From assembly GCA_035530195.1 (NCBI GenBank), contig DATKVG010000128.1, forward strand, positions 1 through 64,000: 64,000 nucleotides of DNA. The letters run 5' to 3'. Positions within the stretch are counted from its first letter, which is position 1. Each line of letters begins with the position of its first letter. A program made the position numbers and the translations under genes. The notes under the pieces are model-generated. The model did no database searches, had not been told where the DNA came from, and saw only the letters and a program-made list of their open reading frames with translations. This document shows positions 26,332 through 34,886 of this stretch, piece by piece. Source of the DNA: JAPLKX01 sp035530195. GTDB taxonomy: Bacteria > Hydrogenedentota > Hydrogenedentia > Hydrogenedentales > SLHB01.

Positions 26332-26925
26332 CTATTGTGCGCCCGGCGTAGCGGGCGGCGCCGGCGTAGCGGGCGGCGCCGGCGGCACCGGCACGGCCGG
26401 AGGCGTACCTTGCTCGGGTGAAGCCTCGACGGGCTTTGGCGCTTCGACGGACGGCGGGATAGCGGCGCCGGCCTCTCCAGTGGGCGCCTCGACAACGGCC
26501 TCGGGTGCGGCGACCGGTGCTTCGGCGACCGGTGCTTCGGCGGCCGGTGCTTCGGCGGCCGGTGCTGGTTCGCCCTCGCCGCCTTCGACCGCGGCGCCGA
26601 GGTCCTCGAGCGCAGAATAATCTTCAACGGTCTCGCTGACGGTCTCCGGTGCGACTCCGGCTCCGATGCGGCCGGCAATAAGCGACATCACCAGGGCCAG
26701 CGTCATGAACAGGCCCGCCATGACGTACGTCAGCCGTTGCGGGAGGCTCTTGCTGGCGCGCGGCCCGAACACGGTGTCGCTGCCGCCGCCCATGCCGAAC
26801 GCGCCGGCGAATCCCACGCCTTTGCCCTTCTGCAACAGCACCACCACGATCAGGCCCAGGCAGGCGGGGACGTACAGCACCAGGATGAGGTACCAGATTG
26901 TTTGCCAACTGATAATCGATTGCAT
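26332..26925 (-). CDS. secG: SecG translocase subunit with long Ala/Pro/Glu tail
   Basis: Residues 1-90 are SecG: a first transmembrane helix (IWYLILVLYVPACLGLIVVV), the cytoplasmic loop VLLQKGKGVGFAGAFGMGGG, a GPRASKSLPQRLTY linker and a second helix (MAGLFMTLALVMSLIAG). It helps SecYE export proteins. The remaining 100 or so residues are a low-complexity tail rich in Ala, Pro and Glu, with repeats of AEAPVAEAP. At 197 residues it is about twice the usual length. The order tpiA-secG is common in bacteria. Confidence 0.9.
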   Translation of the reverse strand: MQSIISWQTIWYLILVLYVPACLGLIVVVLLQKGKGVGFAGAFGMGGGSDTVFGPRASKSLPQRLTYVMAGLFMTLALVMSLIAGRIGAGVAPETVSETVEDYSALEDLGAAVEGGEGEPAPAAEAPAAEAPVAEAPVAAPEAVVEAPTGEAGAAIPPSVEAPKPVEASPEQGTPPAVPVPPAPPATPAPPATPGAQ

Positions 26926-26946
26926 ACCTGACTTATTCCTTTAAGC

Positions 26947-27711
26947 TTAATCCCTTAAGGCCGAATTCTTGACGATATCGGCGAAACTCGGGGCTTTGAG
27001 CGAAGCCCCGCCCACGAGCGCGCCGTCCACGTCGGGTTTTGCCATCAACTCGGCGGCGTTGTCGGCTTTGACGCTGCCGCCATATTGTATCCTCACTCGG
27101 GCGGCGATGGTTTCGCCGAACTGCTTGCTGACCAGGCCGCGGATGAACGCGTGTGCGTCCTGTGCCTGCTGCGGCGTGGCGGTCACGCCCGTGCCAATCG
27201 CCCACACCGGCTCATACGCTATCGCGGTGCGGGTAAAGTCGGATTCCGAAAGCCCGGCCAAGCCGTCGAGCACCTGGCGCGTGAGAACTTGATCCATTTT
27301 ACCATTTTCCCGCTCATCGAGCGTCTCGCCGACGCAAAACATGACTTTCAGGCCGGAAGCCAATGCGAACCTGAGCTTCTGGTTGAGGAACTGGTCGGAT
27401 TCGTTGAAATACTGGCGCCGTTCGCTGTGGCCGATGATGGTCCATGCGCAGCCGGCATCGAGCAGCATCTGCGGGGAGATTTCGCCGGTGAACGCGCCGC
27501 TTTCTTTGACGTAGCAGTTCTGCCCGCCCATGGCGATGTTCGAGCCTGCCAGCGCCTGGCCAACGGCGTGCAGGGCCGTAAAGACCGGGCACACCACGAT
27601 TTCGACCCCTTTGACGCCTGCCACCAGCGGTTTTAACTCATTCACGAGCTTCACGGCGTCGGCGATCAGCAGATTCATTTTCCAATTACCGGCAATCAAC
27701 GGTATTCTCAC
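26947..27711 (-). CDS. tpiA: triosephosphate isomerase
   Basis: A 254-residue TIM-barrel enzyme of glycolysis. Key segments: IAGNWKMN (catalytic Lys), IIGHSERRQYF (His), and AYEPVWAIGTG (Glu and the hinge of loop 6), with QYGGSVKADN near the end. The long open frame extends far upstream through repeats. I chose GTG 27711 because AAGGA lies seven bases before it and homology begins there. Confidence 0.95.
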   Translation of the reverse strand: MRIPLIAGNWKMNLLIADAVKLVNELKPLVAGVKGVEIVVCPVFTALHAVGQALAGSNIAMGGQNCYVKESGAFTGEISPQMLLDAGCAWTIIGHSERRQYFNESDQFLNQKLRFALASGLKVMFCVGETLDERENGKMDQVLTRQVLDGLAGLSESDFTRTAIAYEPVWAIGTGVTATPQQAQDAHAFIRGLVSKQFGETIAARVRIQYGGSVKADNAAELMAKPDVDGALVGGASLKAPSFADIVKNSALRD

Positions 27712-27840
27712 GACAAATTCCTTCCACGGATGCGCAACAGAGGCGGAAAAAAAAGACCTGGATTTCGGGCAGCATGGTAGCACACCCGTGAAACGCAACG
27801 CAAACGCGGACGGGGGACGGGGTATGAAGTTTGGGGTGGG

Positions 27841-27872
27841 TTGGATCGGACGGATCGGACGGATAGGGATTA
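27841..27872. repeat. 9-bp-period tandem tract
   Basis: About three imperfect copies of gatcggacg, directly next to the R1 tandem array. Confidence 0.7.
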
Positions 27873-27880
27873 GTGCCGGG

Positions 27881-28052
27881 GTGGAAGCGGTCGCGCGGGA
27901 GCGCGACCCCACCGCCCGAGGATGATGCGCTAAACGGCATATGGTTAGTGGAAGCGGTCGCGCGGGAGCGCGACCCCACCGCCCGAGGACGATGCGCTAA
28001 ACGGCATATGGTTAGTGGAAGCGGTCGTGCGGGAGCGCGACCCCACCGCTGT
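27881..28052. repeat. 67-bp tandem array of R1 half-units
   Basis: Two and a half copies of a 67-bp unit begin at 27881, 27948 and 28015. Each starts gtggaagcggtcg and contains the R1 hairpin A in reverse orientation. The spacer gatgcgctaaacggcatatg is conserved. The array lies directly after the feoB stop. Confidence 0.85.
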
Positions 28053-28057
28053 AGGCA

Positions 28058-29767
28058 CTAGAGGATGAGGTTGAGGCAGATGCCGACGGCGAGACTCGAG
28101 ACGAGCATGATGGCGAAGGCTTTTAACAGGCCCGCGACGCCGATTTCGCGCGCGAGGACGACAAACGTGGCGATGCACGGAAACGACATGGCCAGGACCG
28201 TCACGCTGATTACGAGTTGGTGCGGGGACATCTCGAGGGCGCCGAGCATGCCGACGGCCACGTCTTTCCGGAAGAAGCCCATCAGGATCGCCAGGCCGGC
28301 TTCTTTGGGCAGGCCCAGCAGTTGGGTAAAGACCGGCGCCATCGCCTGGGCCAGGAAGTCGAACACGCGCAGAAAATGGAGCAGGTTCACTACCAGCACG
28401 CCCGCCAGGACGAAGGGGACCGCCTCCTTCACATACCCGCGCATGCGCCGCCAAAGCTTGTAGCCAACCGTCCGGAGAGGCGGAAACCGGTATGGCGGGA
28501 TCTCCATGATAAGTTCCGGGCTTTCGCCCGCGAGCACCCGGTTCAGGATGCGCCCAATCACGATCCACACTACGAACAGCGCCGCGTAAACCATCGCCAC
28601 GTACTGCGAGCCGTACGGGCCAAGGATGCCCCACATCATCGCCTGCAGGCTGGCACAGGGTACCGCGATCGAGACGAGGGTCGAGGCGATCAGGCGTTCG
28701 CGGCTGTTTTCGAGGACGCGGGTGGCCATGATGCCCGGCACGTTGCAGCCGAACCCGAGCAGCATCGGGATTACGGCCCAGCCGTGCAGACCCAGCCGGT
28801 GCATCAGCGTATCGAGCAGCACCGCCAGCCGCGGCAAGTAGCCAAAGTCTTCGAGGTAGCTCAGCACCAGGTAAAACGAAAACACGTAAGGGAAAACCAT
28901 GCCGAATGCGACGAAAAGACCGGTGCTGAGCAGGCCAAACGACTGGACAAAATCGATCCGGCCGTCCACCAACTCGCCGAGCAGCAGGGTGTATAGCAGG
29001 CCGCCGGGCCGCATCCGCCCGCCGAGTGCTTCGAGCACGGGCCGCCACCCGTTCTCGAACAGCGGCTCGAACACGTAGCCGATCAGGCTCTCGCCGATCA
29101 GGCGGATCAGCGTGAAAGACACCGTCAGCACCAGCACGGCCAACGGAATGCCGGTTGCGGGTTTTACGGAGAGGTCGCCGAGGAATTCGAGGAAGGTGTG
29201 ATGGCGGTGTTCGAGCGATTGTGCGATGCTGAGGATGCGGCCGACCTCGGTCCATCGGTCCTGTTCGGTCATTTCGATGGCGGGGGTACGCGGCTTGTCG
29301 GGGATCCGCTCGATCAGTTTCTTTATGCCTTCGCCGGTGATGCCGACCGTCGGGACCACGGGTACGCCCAACTCCTGTTCGAGCCGGTTGGCGTCGATGT
29401 GGATGCCCTTGTGCCTGGCGTCGTCCCAGATGTTGAGGGCCACGATCAGCGGGATAGGCTGCTGCAGCAGGTGCATCGTGAGGTGGAGGCTGCGCTCGAG
29501 GTTGGTCGCATCGGCGACGTTGATGACGGCGTCGGCGTTCTTGAGCATCTCGACGGCGATTTCTTCGGCTTTCGATGTGGCGTGGAGGCCGTAGGTGCCG
29601 GGAACGTCAATGAGGATGCATTTTTCGCCCCGGACCATCATGGAACCCTGGGTATACTCGACGGTGGTGCCGGGGTAATTGGCGCTGGTGACGTGGACGC
29701 CCGTCAGCCGGGAAAAGACGACGCTTTTGCCGACGTTGGGATTGCCCATCAGTAAGATACGTTTCAC
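28058..29767 (-). CDS. feoB: ferrous iron transporter FeoB
   Basis: A 569-residue iron uptake GTPase/permease. The N-terminal G domain has GNPNVGKS (G1), the DVPGTYGL segment (G3) and LNIWD (G4). A long membrane domain holds the two Gate-type segments with VFSFYLVLSYLEDFGYLPRL and GFGCNVPGIMATRVL. It is shorter than the E. coli protein. I chose the GTG at 29767, which overlaps the feoA stop by one base. The longer TTG frame lies inside feoA. Confidence 0.95.
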   Translation of the reverse strand: MKRILLMGNPNVGKSVVFSRLTGVHVTSANYPGTTVEYTQGSMMVRGEKCILIDVPGTYGLHATSKAEEIAVEMLKNADAVINVADATNLERSLHLTMHLLQQPIPLIVALNIWDDARHKGIHIDANRLEQELGVPVVPTVGITGEGIKKLIERIPDKPRTPAIEMTEQDRWTEVGRILSIAQSLEHRHHTFLEFLGDLSVKPATGIPLAVLVLTVSFTLIRLIGESLIGYVFEPLFENGWRPVLEALGGRMRPGGLLYTLLLGELVDGRIDFVQSFGLLSTGLFVAFGMVFPYVFSFYLVLSYLEDFGYLPRLAVLLDTLMHRLGLHGWAVIPMLLGFGCNVPGIMATRVLENSRERLIASTLVSIAVPCASLQAMMWGILGPYGSQYVAMVYAALFVVWIVIGRILNRVLAGESPELIMEIPPYRFPPLRTVGYKLWRRMRGYVKEAVPFVLAGVLVVNLLHFLRVFDFLAQAMAPVFTQLLGLPKEAGLAILMGFFRKDVAVGMLGALEMSPHQLVISVTVLAMSFPCIATFVVLAREIGVAGLLKAFAIMLVSSLAVGICLNLIL

Positions 29768-30006
29768 TACACGGCCTCGACCAGGATCTTCTGGCAAATG
29801 CCGCGACCGAGCGCGGTCTGAGTCTGCCCGTGCCGAATTACGATCGGCCCATGTGCAAACGAGTCGCTTACCTTCGTGACGCTCACCCCCGCGCGGATGC
29901 CCAGCGCTTGCAGCCGGTCATGGATGCCGTGGCCACCTTCGATCGCGCACACGCGTACGGTTTCGCCCGCGGCAACCTCCGTCAACGCCAGCCGCTTCTC
30001 ACTCAT
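29767..30006 (-). CDS. feoA: ferrous iron transport protein FeoA
   Basis: A 79-residue SH3-like partner of FeoB. It has the GHGIHDRLQALGIRAGVSVT segment and GPIVIRHGQTQTALGRGIC. It probably regulates FeoB activity on the cytoplasmic side. The start at ATG 30006 has GAGG upstream and overlaps the regulator gene by eight bases. The GTG of feoB overlaps its stop, so the three genes form one tightly coupled operon. Confidence 0.92.
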   Translation of the reverse strand: MSEKRLALTEVAAGETVRVCAIEGGHGIHDRLQALGIRAGVSVTKVSDSFAHGPIVIRHGQTQTALGRGICQKILVEAV

Positions 30007-30559
30007 GGCGCACCTCGGCAGGATCGCACTCGGTGGGGTCGCGCTCGGTGGGGTCGCGCTCGGTGGGGTCGCGCTCCTGCGCGACCGGGTTTTCAAACGC
30101 GGCCATGGCCTGGCTTATTGCGGCGGCATGTTCTGCGTTATCCAGCATCAATGCCATCAGCCAAAGGAGCCGCCGGCCCGTTTCGAGGCTGATCAGGTGC
30201 TCCATTTTGCAGGCGTCCGCCTGCGCCACTTCCGGAGAGACCCCCAGAACTTCCTCAAAAAACCGGGAGAGAGTCCTGAAATTCTGCTCGACTTGTTCCA
30301 CCACCCGCGCCCCCTCCTCCGTTAGCAGCAAAAACCGGTTGGGATCTTCCGCAACCAGTTCTCGTTTCTTAAGTTGCGACAACGCCGCAGAGGCCGCCGC
30401 ACGGGTCACCTCGAGCCGGACCGCCACGTCCGTCACACGCGCATAACCCAACTTGCCGCGCAACGCGTCTATGGCCATCAGGTAATGGGCCGCCGAGTGA
30501 GAAACGCGGTTCTTCTCGAACTCGCGCCAATAACAAGTTTTGTTGGCGTTGGTAATCAC
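29999..30559 (-). CDS. DtxR/MntR-like metal-dependent regulator with a repeat-encoded tail
   Basis: A 186-residue protein. Residues 15-85 form a winged helix (YARVTDVAVRLEVTRAAAS; LKKRELV). A dimerisation and metal-binding region follows (EVAQADACKMEHLISLETGR with Cys, Glu and His ligands). It likely represses feoAB when Fe(II) or Mn(II) is bound. After about residue 160 the tail contains three ERDPT units encoded by a 15-bp tandem derived from R1. That part is surely not ancestral. The start is GTG 30559 with GGAGG upstream. Confidence 0.85.
   Translation of the reverse strand: MITNANKTCYWREFEKNRVSHSAAHYLMAIDALRGKLGYARVTDVAVRLEVTRAAASAALSQLKKRELVAEDPNRFLLLTEEGARVVEQVEQNFRTLSRFFEEVLGVSPEVAQADACKMEHLISLETGRRLLWLMALMLDNAEHAAAISQAMAAFENPVAQERDPTERDPTERDPTECDPAEVRHE
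30031..30088. repeat. R1-derived 15-bp tandem repeat inside the regulator gene
   Basis: Three copies of cggtggggtcgcgct (from 30031, 30046, 30061) followed by a hairpin-closing cctgcgcgacc. On the minus strand the unit is read in frame as E-R-D-P-T. The frame is kept because the unit is a multiple of three. Confidence 0.9.
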
Positions 30560-30636
30560 CCGGGGTTCCTCCTGTCAACCAACCAAAACAAGTGTAAACG
30601 TATGCTATGCCATGTCAATGTTGTTTGTCAAATGGA

Positions 30637-30681
30637 GTGGACATCGTGGACAAGGTGGGCACTGTGGACATCGTGGACGCG
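30637..30681. repeat. 9-bp-period tandem tract
   Basis: About five imperfect copies of gtggacatc between the iron-regulator promoter region and the 3' end of folC. Confidence 0.75.
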
Positions 30682-30683
30682 CT

Positions 30684-31952
30684 TTAGAAGCGGAGAGGGG
30701 AGGCGCCGTAGCGGTCGATTAGGATTTGGCGGGCTTGGCCGGCGGTGAAGATCGAGCCGGTGATGAGGAGGGGGGAGTCTTTTGTCGCCAGGTTCATACC
30801 TGTCGCGAGGGCCGTTTCGAGGGAAGGTTCGATTTGATATGGCAGGCTGCCGGCGGCATTGGCGAGGTCTTCCGGCGGCGTGGACCGCGTCCCGTTGAAC
30901 TGGGTGAAGATGAAAAGTCTTGTGGCCGGTGCGAGCGCGTCGATCACTCCGCGCGCGTCCTTGTCGGCGGCCATGGCGAGGATGGTGATGCAGTTCGCGA
31001 GTCCCGGTGCGATTTTTTGGGCGCCGGCGGGGTTGTGTGCGGCGTCGATGATGACGGGCGGGTCGTCGAGCACGCGTTCCATTCGGCAGGGCCAGTGTGC
31101 TTCGGCGAGGCCGCGCTGGATGGCGCTGCGGTCGATTCGGGGGAGCGACCTGTGCAGCCGTTCGGCGACGGCGACGGCGACGGCGGCGTTTTCGCCTTGG
31201 TACGAGCCGGTGAGGCCGAGCAGCGTCGGGCCGATAGACAGTCCGGGGCTGTGGTATTCGAACTCGAGCCGGAACGGAGTGCCGCTTGTGGCGAACGTGA
31301 AGTCTTTGCCAATCAGGCTGATTGGGCTTCGCATCTGGCGGGCCCTGGCGATCAGGACGTCGCGCGGAGCGGTTTTAGTCTCGCCGATGATGACGGGTGT
31401 GCGGGGTTTGATGATGCCGGCTTTCTCGAATGCGATTTGTTCGATGGTGTCTCCCAGGTAACGCATGTGATCGTAGTCAATGGTCGTGATGGCCGCCACG
31501 ATGGGTTTGAGCACGTTGGTGCTGTCCAGGCGCCCGCCCATCCCGACCTCGACAATCGCCAAATCGACGACTGATTGGGCAAACCAGCGGAACGCCACAG
31601 CGGTGGTTACTTCAAAAAAGGTGGGGGGGATTGGCATGGCGTCGGCGACGCGGCGGAAAAAGCCGATTTGGGCGTCGAGTTGGTCATGCGGAATGGTTTC
31701 CGAGGCGATGGTGAACCGTTCGGCGATATCGATGAGGTGGGGGCTTGTAAACCGGGCGACCCTGTAGCCGGCGGCGCTGGCGACCGCGGCGACCATGGCC
31801 ACCACGCTGCCTTTGCCATTTGTGCCGGCGACATCGACACTGGGGAAGGTCCTGTGCGGGTTTCCGGCGGCACGGAGCAGGGTTCGGATGTTGTCCAGGC
31901 CCAGCTTGATGCCGTGGTGTTCGAGGTGAAACAGGTATTCGAGATTGGTCAA
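30684..31952 (-). CDS. folC: folylpolyglutamate/dihydrofolate synthase
   Basis: A 422-residue Mur-ligase-fold enzyme adding glutamate to folates. It has the P-loop VAGTNGKGSVVAMV, the RFTSPHLIDIAERF segment and VIIDAAHNPAGAQ in the C-terminal domain. The start is TTG 31952, without a strong ribosome site. It stands alone between a 9-bp tract and an R2 palindrome. Confidence 0.93.
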   Translation of the reverse strand: MTNLEYLFHLEHHGIKLGLDNIRTLLRAAGNPHRTFPSVDVAGTNGKGSVVAMVAAVASAAGYRVARFTSPHLIDIAERFTIASETIPHDQLDAQIGFFRRVADAMPIPPTFFEVTTAVAFRWFAQSVVDLAIVEVGMGGRLDSTNVLKPIVAAITTIDYDHMRYLGDTIEQIAFEKAGIIKPRTPVIIGETKTAPRDVLIARARQMRSPISLIGKDFTFATSGTPFRLEFEYHSPGLSIGPTLLGLTGSYQGENAAVAVAVAERLHRSLPRIDRSAIQRGLAEAHWPCRMERVLDDPPVIIDAAHNPAGAQKIAPGLANCITILAMAADKDARGVIDALAPATRLFIFTQFNGTRSTPPEDLANAAGSLPYQIEPSLETALATGMNLATKDSPLLITGSIFTAGQARQILIDRYGASPLRF

Positions 31953-31982
31953 TCTAAGAAACTCTCTGGCGGCTGCAATTTA

Positions 31983-32006
31983 TGGTGCGGGCGTCTCGCC
32001 TGCACG
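31983..32006. repeat. R2 palindromic repeat
   Basis: tggtgcgggcgtctcgcctgc, matching the inverted copy at 50205-50230. It lies between the zinc-ribbon gene end and folC start on the minus strand. Confidence 0.7.
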
Positions 32007-32035
32007 TTTGGGCTTAACCTGGCAAAGCCGGCTTG

Positions 32036-32749
32036 CTATCGGTCGTTGTCCGGGAAGTTTTCCCGGTCGTACAACAGCCGCCCGCAGTGCGCGCACCCAT
32101 GCAGTTTCCCCGCAAGAACTTCGTTGACGATCTGCGGCGGGACGTGCATGTGACAGCCGCTGCAGACTTCCCCATTAAGCGGAACGACGGCCGGGCCGGT
32201 CTTTTTTGAGGCTCGAATTCGCTGGTAGCGTGAGAGGAGGCCGGGCTCGACTTGTCCGAGCAGCGGCTGGCGCTGGGTTTCGAGCTGCTGGCGTTCCTGT
32301 GCGGCCTCATGGAGTTCCTGGTCAATGAGGGTGGACTGGGCCTCGATTTCCTTTTGTTCAGCGTTGATCCGCTGTTTGTCTTCGACCAGGCGCTCCTTGG
32401 CGTTGTCCAGTTCGACCATGATGAAAATGACTCGCTCTTCCTTGAGGGCGACCTGTTTTTTGAGCATCTCGATCTCGTGGAGGAGCGCCTGGTACTCTTC
32501 GTTCTTTTTGATGGCGAACAGTTGGGCGTCGTACTTCTTGATTTGGCTCTGCTTGGCCTCGATGTCGATTTCGGCCTCGTGCTGTTCGAGTTGGAGGTGC
32601 TTGCGCACCTCCTCGCGTTCGGCCAACTCGGCGGCCAGCCGTTTTTTGTGGATTTCAAACTTGCTTTTTTGTTTTGGGAATTCGGCTTCGCGCGCCCGCA
32701 ACGATTCGATTCTGAGGTCCAGATCCTGCAACAGCAATAACGTATTCAA
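32036..32749 (-). CDS. coiled-coil C4-type zinc ribbon protein (DUF164-like)
   Basis: A 237-residue protein. Residues 5-165 form a long antiparallel coiled coil rich in Glu, Lys and Gln. The C-terminus is a zinc ribbon with CSGCHMHVP and GCAHCGRLLY, a family often linked to nucleic acid binding. The start is TTG 32749 with GAGG about 11 bases upstream. It shares its direction with the folC gene downstream. The cellular role is not established. Confidence 0.85.
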   Translation of the reverse strand: MNTLLLLQDLDLRIESLRAREAEFPKQKSKFEIHKKRLAAELAEREEVRKHLQLEQHEAEIDIEAKQSQIKKYDAQLFAIKKNEEYQALLHEIEMLKKQVALKEERVIFIMVELDNAKERLVEDKQRINAEQKEIEAQSTLIDQELHEAAQERQQLETQRQPLLGQVEPGLLSRYQRIRASKKTGPAVVPLNGEVCSGCHMHVPPQIVNEVLAGKLHGCAHCGRLLYDRENFPDNDR

Positions 32750-32807
32750 TTATGCCGATACCTCCCGGCCCGCCGGGCTCGGCCCGGGGTTGATTCCTGC
32801 CCTTGTT

Positions 32808-32849
32808 GGGTTATAAAAGAAAAACGCCGCAGCATATGCTGCGGCGTTT
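32808..32849 (-). terminator. Rho-independent terminator after ilvN
   Basis: A perfect 28-bp palindrome (32822-32849, aaacgccgcagcat and its mirror) is followed on the minus strand by a T-rich run. It lies 140 bases downstream of the ilvN stop and should end the prs-rplY-pth-ilvN transcript. Confidence 0.85.
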
Positions 32850-32986
32850 GGAGAGCCTGGCCCGCCCCGCCGGAGGTTGGCGCCGGGTAAAATCGAGTTG
32901 CCTCGGGGCCGCCGTACGCAACGGCCTTGGTAGGGCGCCCTTGGGGCGTGGTAGACATTAAAATATCCAATTCTTGCGAGACGGCG

Positions 32987-33466
32987 TTACTTTGCCGAAC
33001 GCGCTATCGCAATCTCGCCGGTTCGAACCAGTTCCTGTATGCCTAAAGGCCGAAGCATGTTGATGCACGCTTCCACCTTTCCTTCGGATCCCGTTACCTC
33101 GACCACCATCGACGACGGGCTGACATCGACGACCTTGGCGCGGAAGATCGAGGCGATTTCAATGACTTCGCGCCGCCGATCTCGGTTAACACCGACTTTG
33201 ATCAACACCAGTTCGCGCTCGATGAAATCCACTTCGGTCAGATCTTCGACCTTGATGGTGTCGACGAGCTTGTTCAACTGTTTCATGATCTGCTGCATAA
33301 CGTTGTCGTCGCCGCGGACGACCACGGTCATCCGGGAGATGCTCGGGTCTTCGGTTTCGCCGACGCACAGGCTGTCAATGTTGTAGCCGCGCGCGCTGAA
33401 CAGGCCCGAGACCCGGGCCAGGACGCCAAAATGATTCTCGACCAAGACGCTAATTGTACGTTTCAT
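32987..33466 (-). CDS. ilvN: acetolactate synthase small (regulatory) subunit
   Basis: A 159-residue two-domain protein. The N-terminal ACT domain (ISVLVENHFGVLARVSGLFS, RGYNIDSLCVGETED) senses branched-chain amino acids. The C-terminal domain (SMVVEVTGSEGKVEACINML) binds the catalytic subunit. It regulates the first step of valine/isoleucine synthesis. The large subunit gene is not adjacent, which is less common. The start at ATG 33466 has GGAG upstream. It follows pth. Confidence 0.93.
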   Translation of the reverse strand: MKRTISVLVENHFGVLARVSGLFSARGYNIDSLCVGETEDPSISRMTVVVRGDDNVMQQIMKQLNKLVDTIKVEDLTEVDFIERELVLIKVGVNRDRRREVIEIASIFRAKVVDVSPSSMVVEVTGSEGKVEACINMLRPLGIQELVRTGEIAIARSAK

Positions 33467-33488
33467 GCCAGCTCCAGCCCATCGTGCA

Positions 33489-34073
33489 CTACTCGGCTCC
33501 GCCGTTTCGGTCGGGGCCGGTGTTGAACTCGTTCATGGCCTTGCCGATACCAAACTCCACGAAGCACAAGGCGGCGTCCGCGGCGCGGGCCACGGCTTTT
33601 TCCGCCACAGGCTTCTCGTCGGGTGCGAACGTGCTCAGGACATGGTCGCGCAGCACGGCGCCCCTGCTTTGACCCACTCCTATGCGCAGTCTGGGAAACT
33701 CTTCGGTTCCCAGGCGGTCAATAATCGACTTGAGCCCGTTGTGCCCGCCGGCACTGCCCTCTGGGCGCAGCCGGATCCGGCCCAGTTCGAGGTTCGCGTC
33801 GTCCACCACCACCAAGAGGTCGCACAACTCCACGTTATTGTATCTTACCGCGCGGGCGATGCTCTCGCCACTGAGGTTCATATACGTCATCGGCTTCATG
33901 AACACGAGCCGCTCGCCGTTCCACTCGGTTTCGGCGAGGATGGCGCGGTACTTCTCGCGCACGAACTCGGCCTTCAGTTTTTCCGCCGCCCGGTCCACGG
34001 CCGCGAATCCGGCGTTATGCCGCGTGTTCCTGTAGCGGGGCCCGGGATTGCCCAGGCCTGCTATCAGTTTCAC
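33489..34073 (-). CDS. pth: peptidyl-tRNA hydrolase
   Basis: A 194-residue enzyme that frees tRNA from stalled peptidyl-tRNA. It has IAGLGNPGPRYRNTRHNAGF (Asn and catalytic His), FMKPMTYMNLSGE and VVVDDANLELGRIRLR. The start is GTG 34073 with GGAGGT upstream. The order prs-rplY-pth is widely conserved. Confidence 0.95.
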   Translation of the reverse strand: MKLIAGLGNPGPRYRNTRHNAGFAAVDRAAEKLKAEFVREKYRAILAETEWNGERLVFMKPMTYMNLSGESIARAVRYNNVELCDLLVVVDDANLELGRIRLRPEGSAGGHNGLKSIIDRLGTEEFPRLRIGVGQSRGAVLRDHVLSTFAPDEKPVAEKAVARAADAALCFVEFGIGKAMNEFNTGPDRNGGAE

Positions 34074-34126
34074 GGCAATGACCTCCGAAACCAGGCCTTA
34101 AACGCCAGCAGACCGGGCACAGCCTC

Positions 34127-34798
34127 CTACTCCTTCTCTTTTTCTTTCTCTTTTTCCTTGCGTTCGCCGATAACTTCAGGCTCAGCGGCCGCCTCTTCCT
34201 CGACGGCTTCTTCAGGTACAACTTCCTTGACCACCCGCGGCGCATGTACGGTGACCACAGGCCGGTCGGATTCGGTCAGTACGGTGACGTTTTCCGGGAA
34301 CTTGACCGCGGCCAGGTGAACGCTGTCGCCGATGTGGAGGCTGGACACGTTCACGACCACTTCTTCGGGGACATCCAGCGCAAGGCATTCGACTTCGACC
34401 TCGCGCAACTGGTGGTCAAGGATGCCGCCCTCGGCGACACCCGGGGCCTGCCCCTCGAGCCGCACCGGCACCACGGTCACGATTCGCTCGTCCATCCGAA
34501 TCCGAAGGAAGTCGGCGTGGAGGAAGTTGCCCCGCAACGGGTGGTGCTGGACCGCCTTGAGCAACACGGGGCTGCTCAGCTCGGGCTTGTCTTCGATTTC
34601 GAGCCGGAGGATGGCGTGCTCGCCGCCCCGGCTGTGGTGTACGGCCGCCTCGAACTCGCGGTGGTTGATTACCAGACTGACCGGTTCCTGGCCGCCACCA
34701 TAGAGAACGCCCGGCAGCGCGCCCGCGGCGCGGACGTTGCGCGCGGATTTTTTGCCCCCGGTTTCGCGGGTGGCTGCCTTGAGTGAGTGGATTTCCAT
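34127..34798 (-). CDS. rplY: 50S ribosomal protein bL25 (long, CTC/TL5 type)
   Basis: A 223-residue two-domain bL25 that binds 5S rRNA. The N-terminal domain carries ARNVRAAGALPGVLYGGGQE, and a beta-rich C-terminal domain holds LHADFLRIRMDERI and SLHIGDSVHLAAVKFPENV. It ends in a low-complexity Lys-Glu tail (several KE repeats). GGAGG lies upstream of ATG 34798. Confidence 0.93.
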   Translation of the reverse strand: MEIHSLKAATRETGGKKSARNVRAAGALPGVLYGGGQEPVSLVINHREFEAAVHHSRGGEHAILRLEIEDKPELSSPVLLKAVQHHPLRGNFLHADFLRIRMDERIVTVVPVRLEGQAPGVAEGGILDHQLREVEVECLALDVPEEVVVNVSSLHIGDSVHLAAVKFPENVTVLTESDRPVVTVHAPRVVKEVVPEEAVEEEAAAEPEVIGERKEKEKEKEKE

Positions 34799-34886
34799 TT
34801 CTGAATTGCCTCCGGATTAGGCCCGCATCGTGTAGGCCCACATCGTGTGGGGCCGTGACTTAAAGGCCTTCTAACAAAATCAAATA

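Noticed and set aside
27945..29255. A 436-codon minus-strand frame overlapping feoB
   Set aside because: It is a shadow of feoB with high Arg and Pro content and no family features.
29767..30096. Longer FeoA start at TTG 30096
   Set aside because: The extra 30 residues are translated R1 repeat. ATG 30006 has a ribosome site and matches the family N-terminus.
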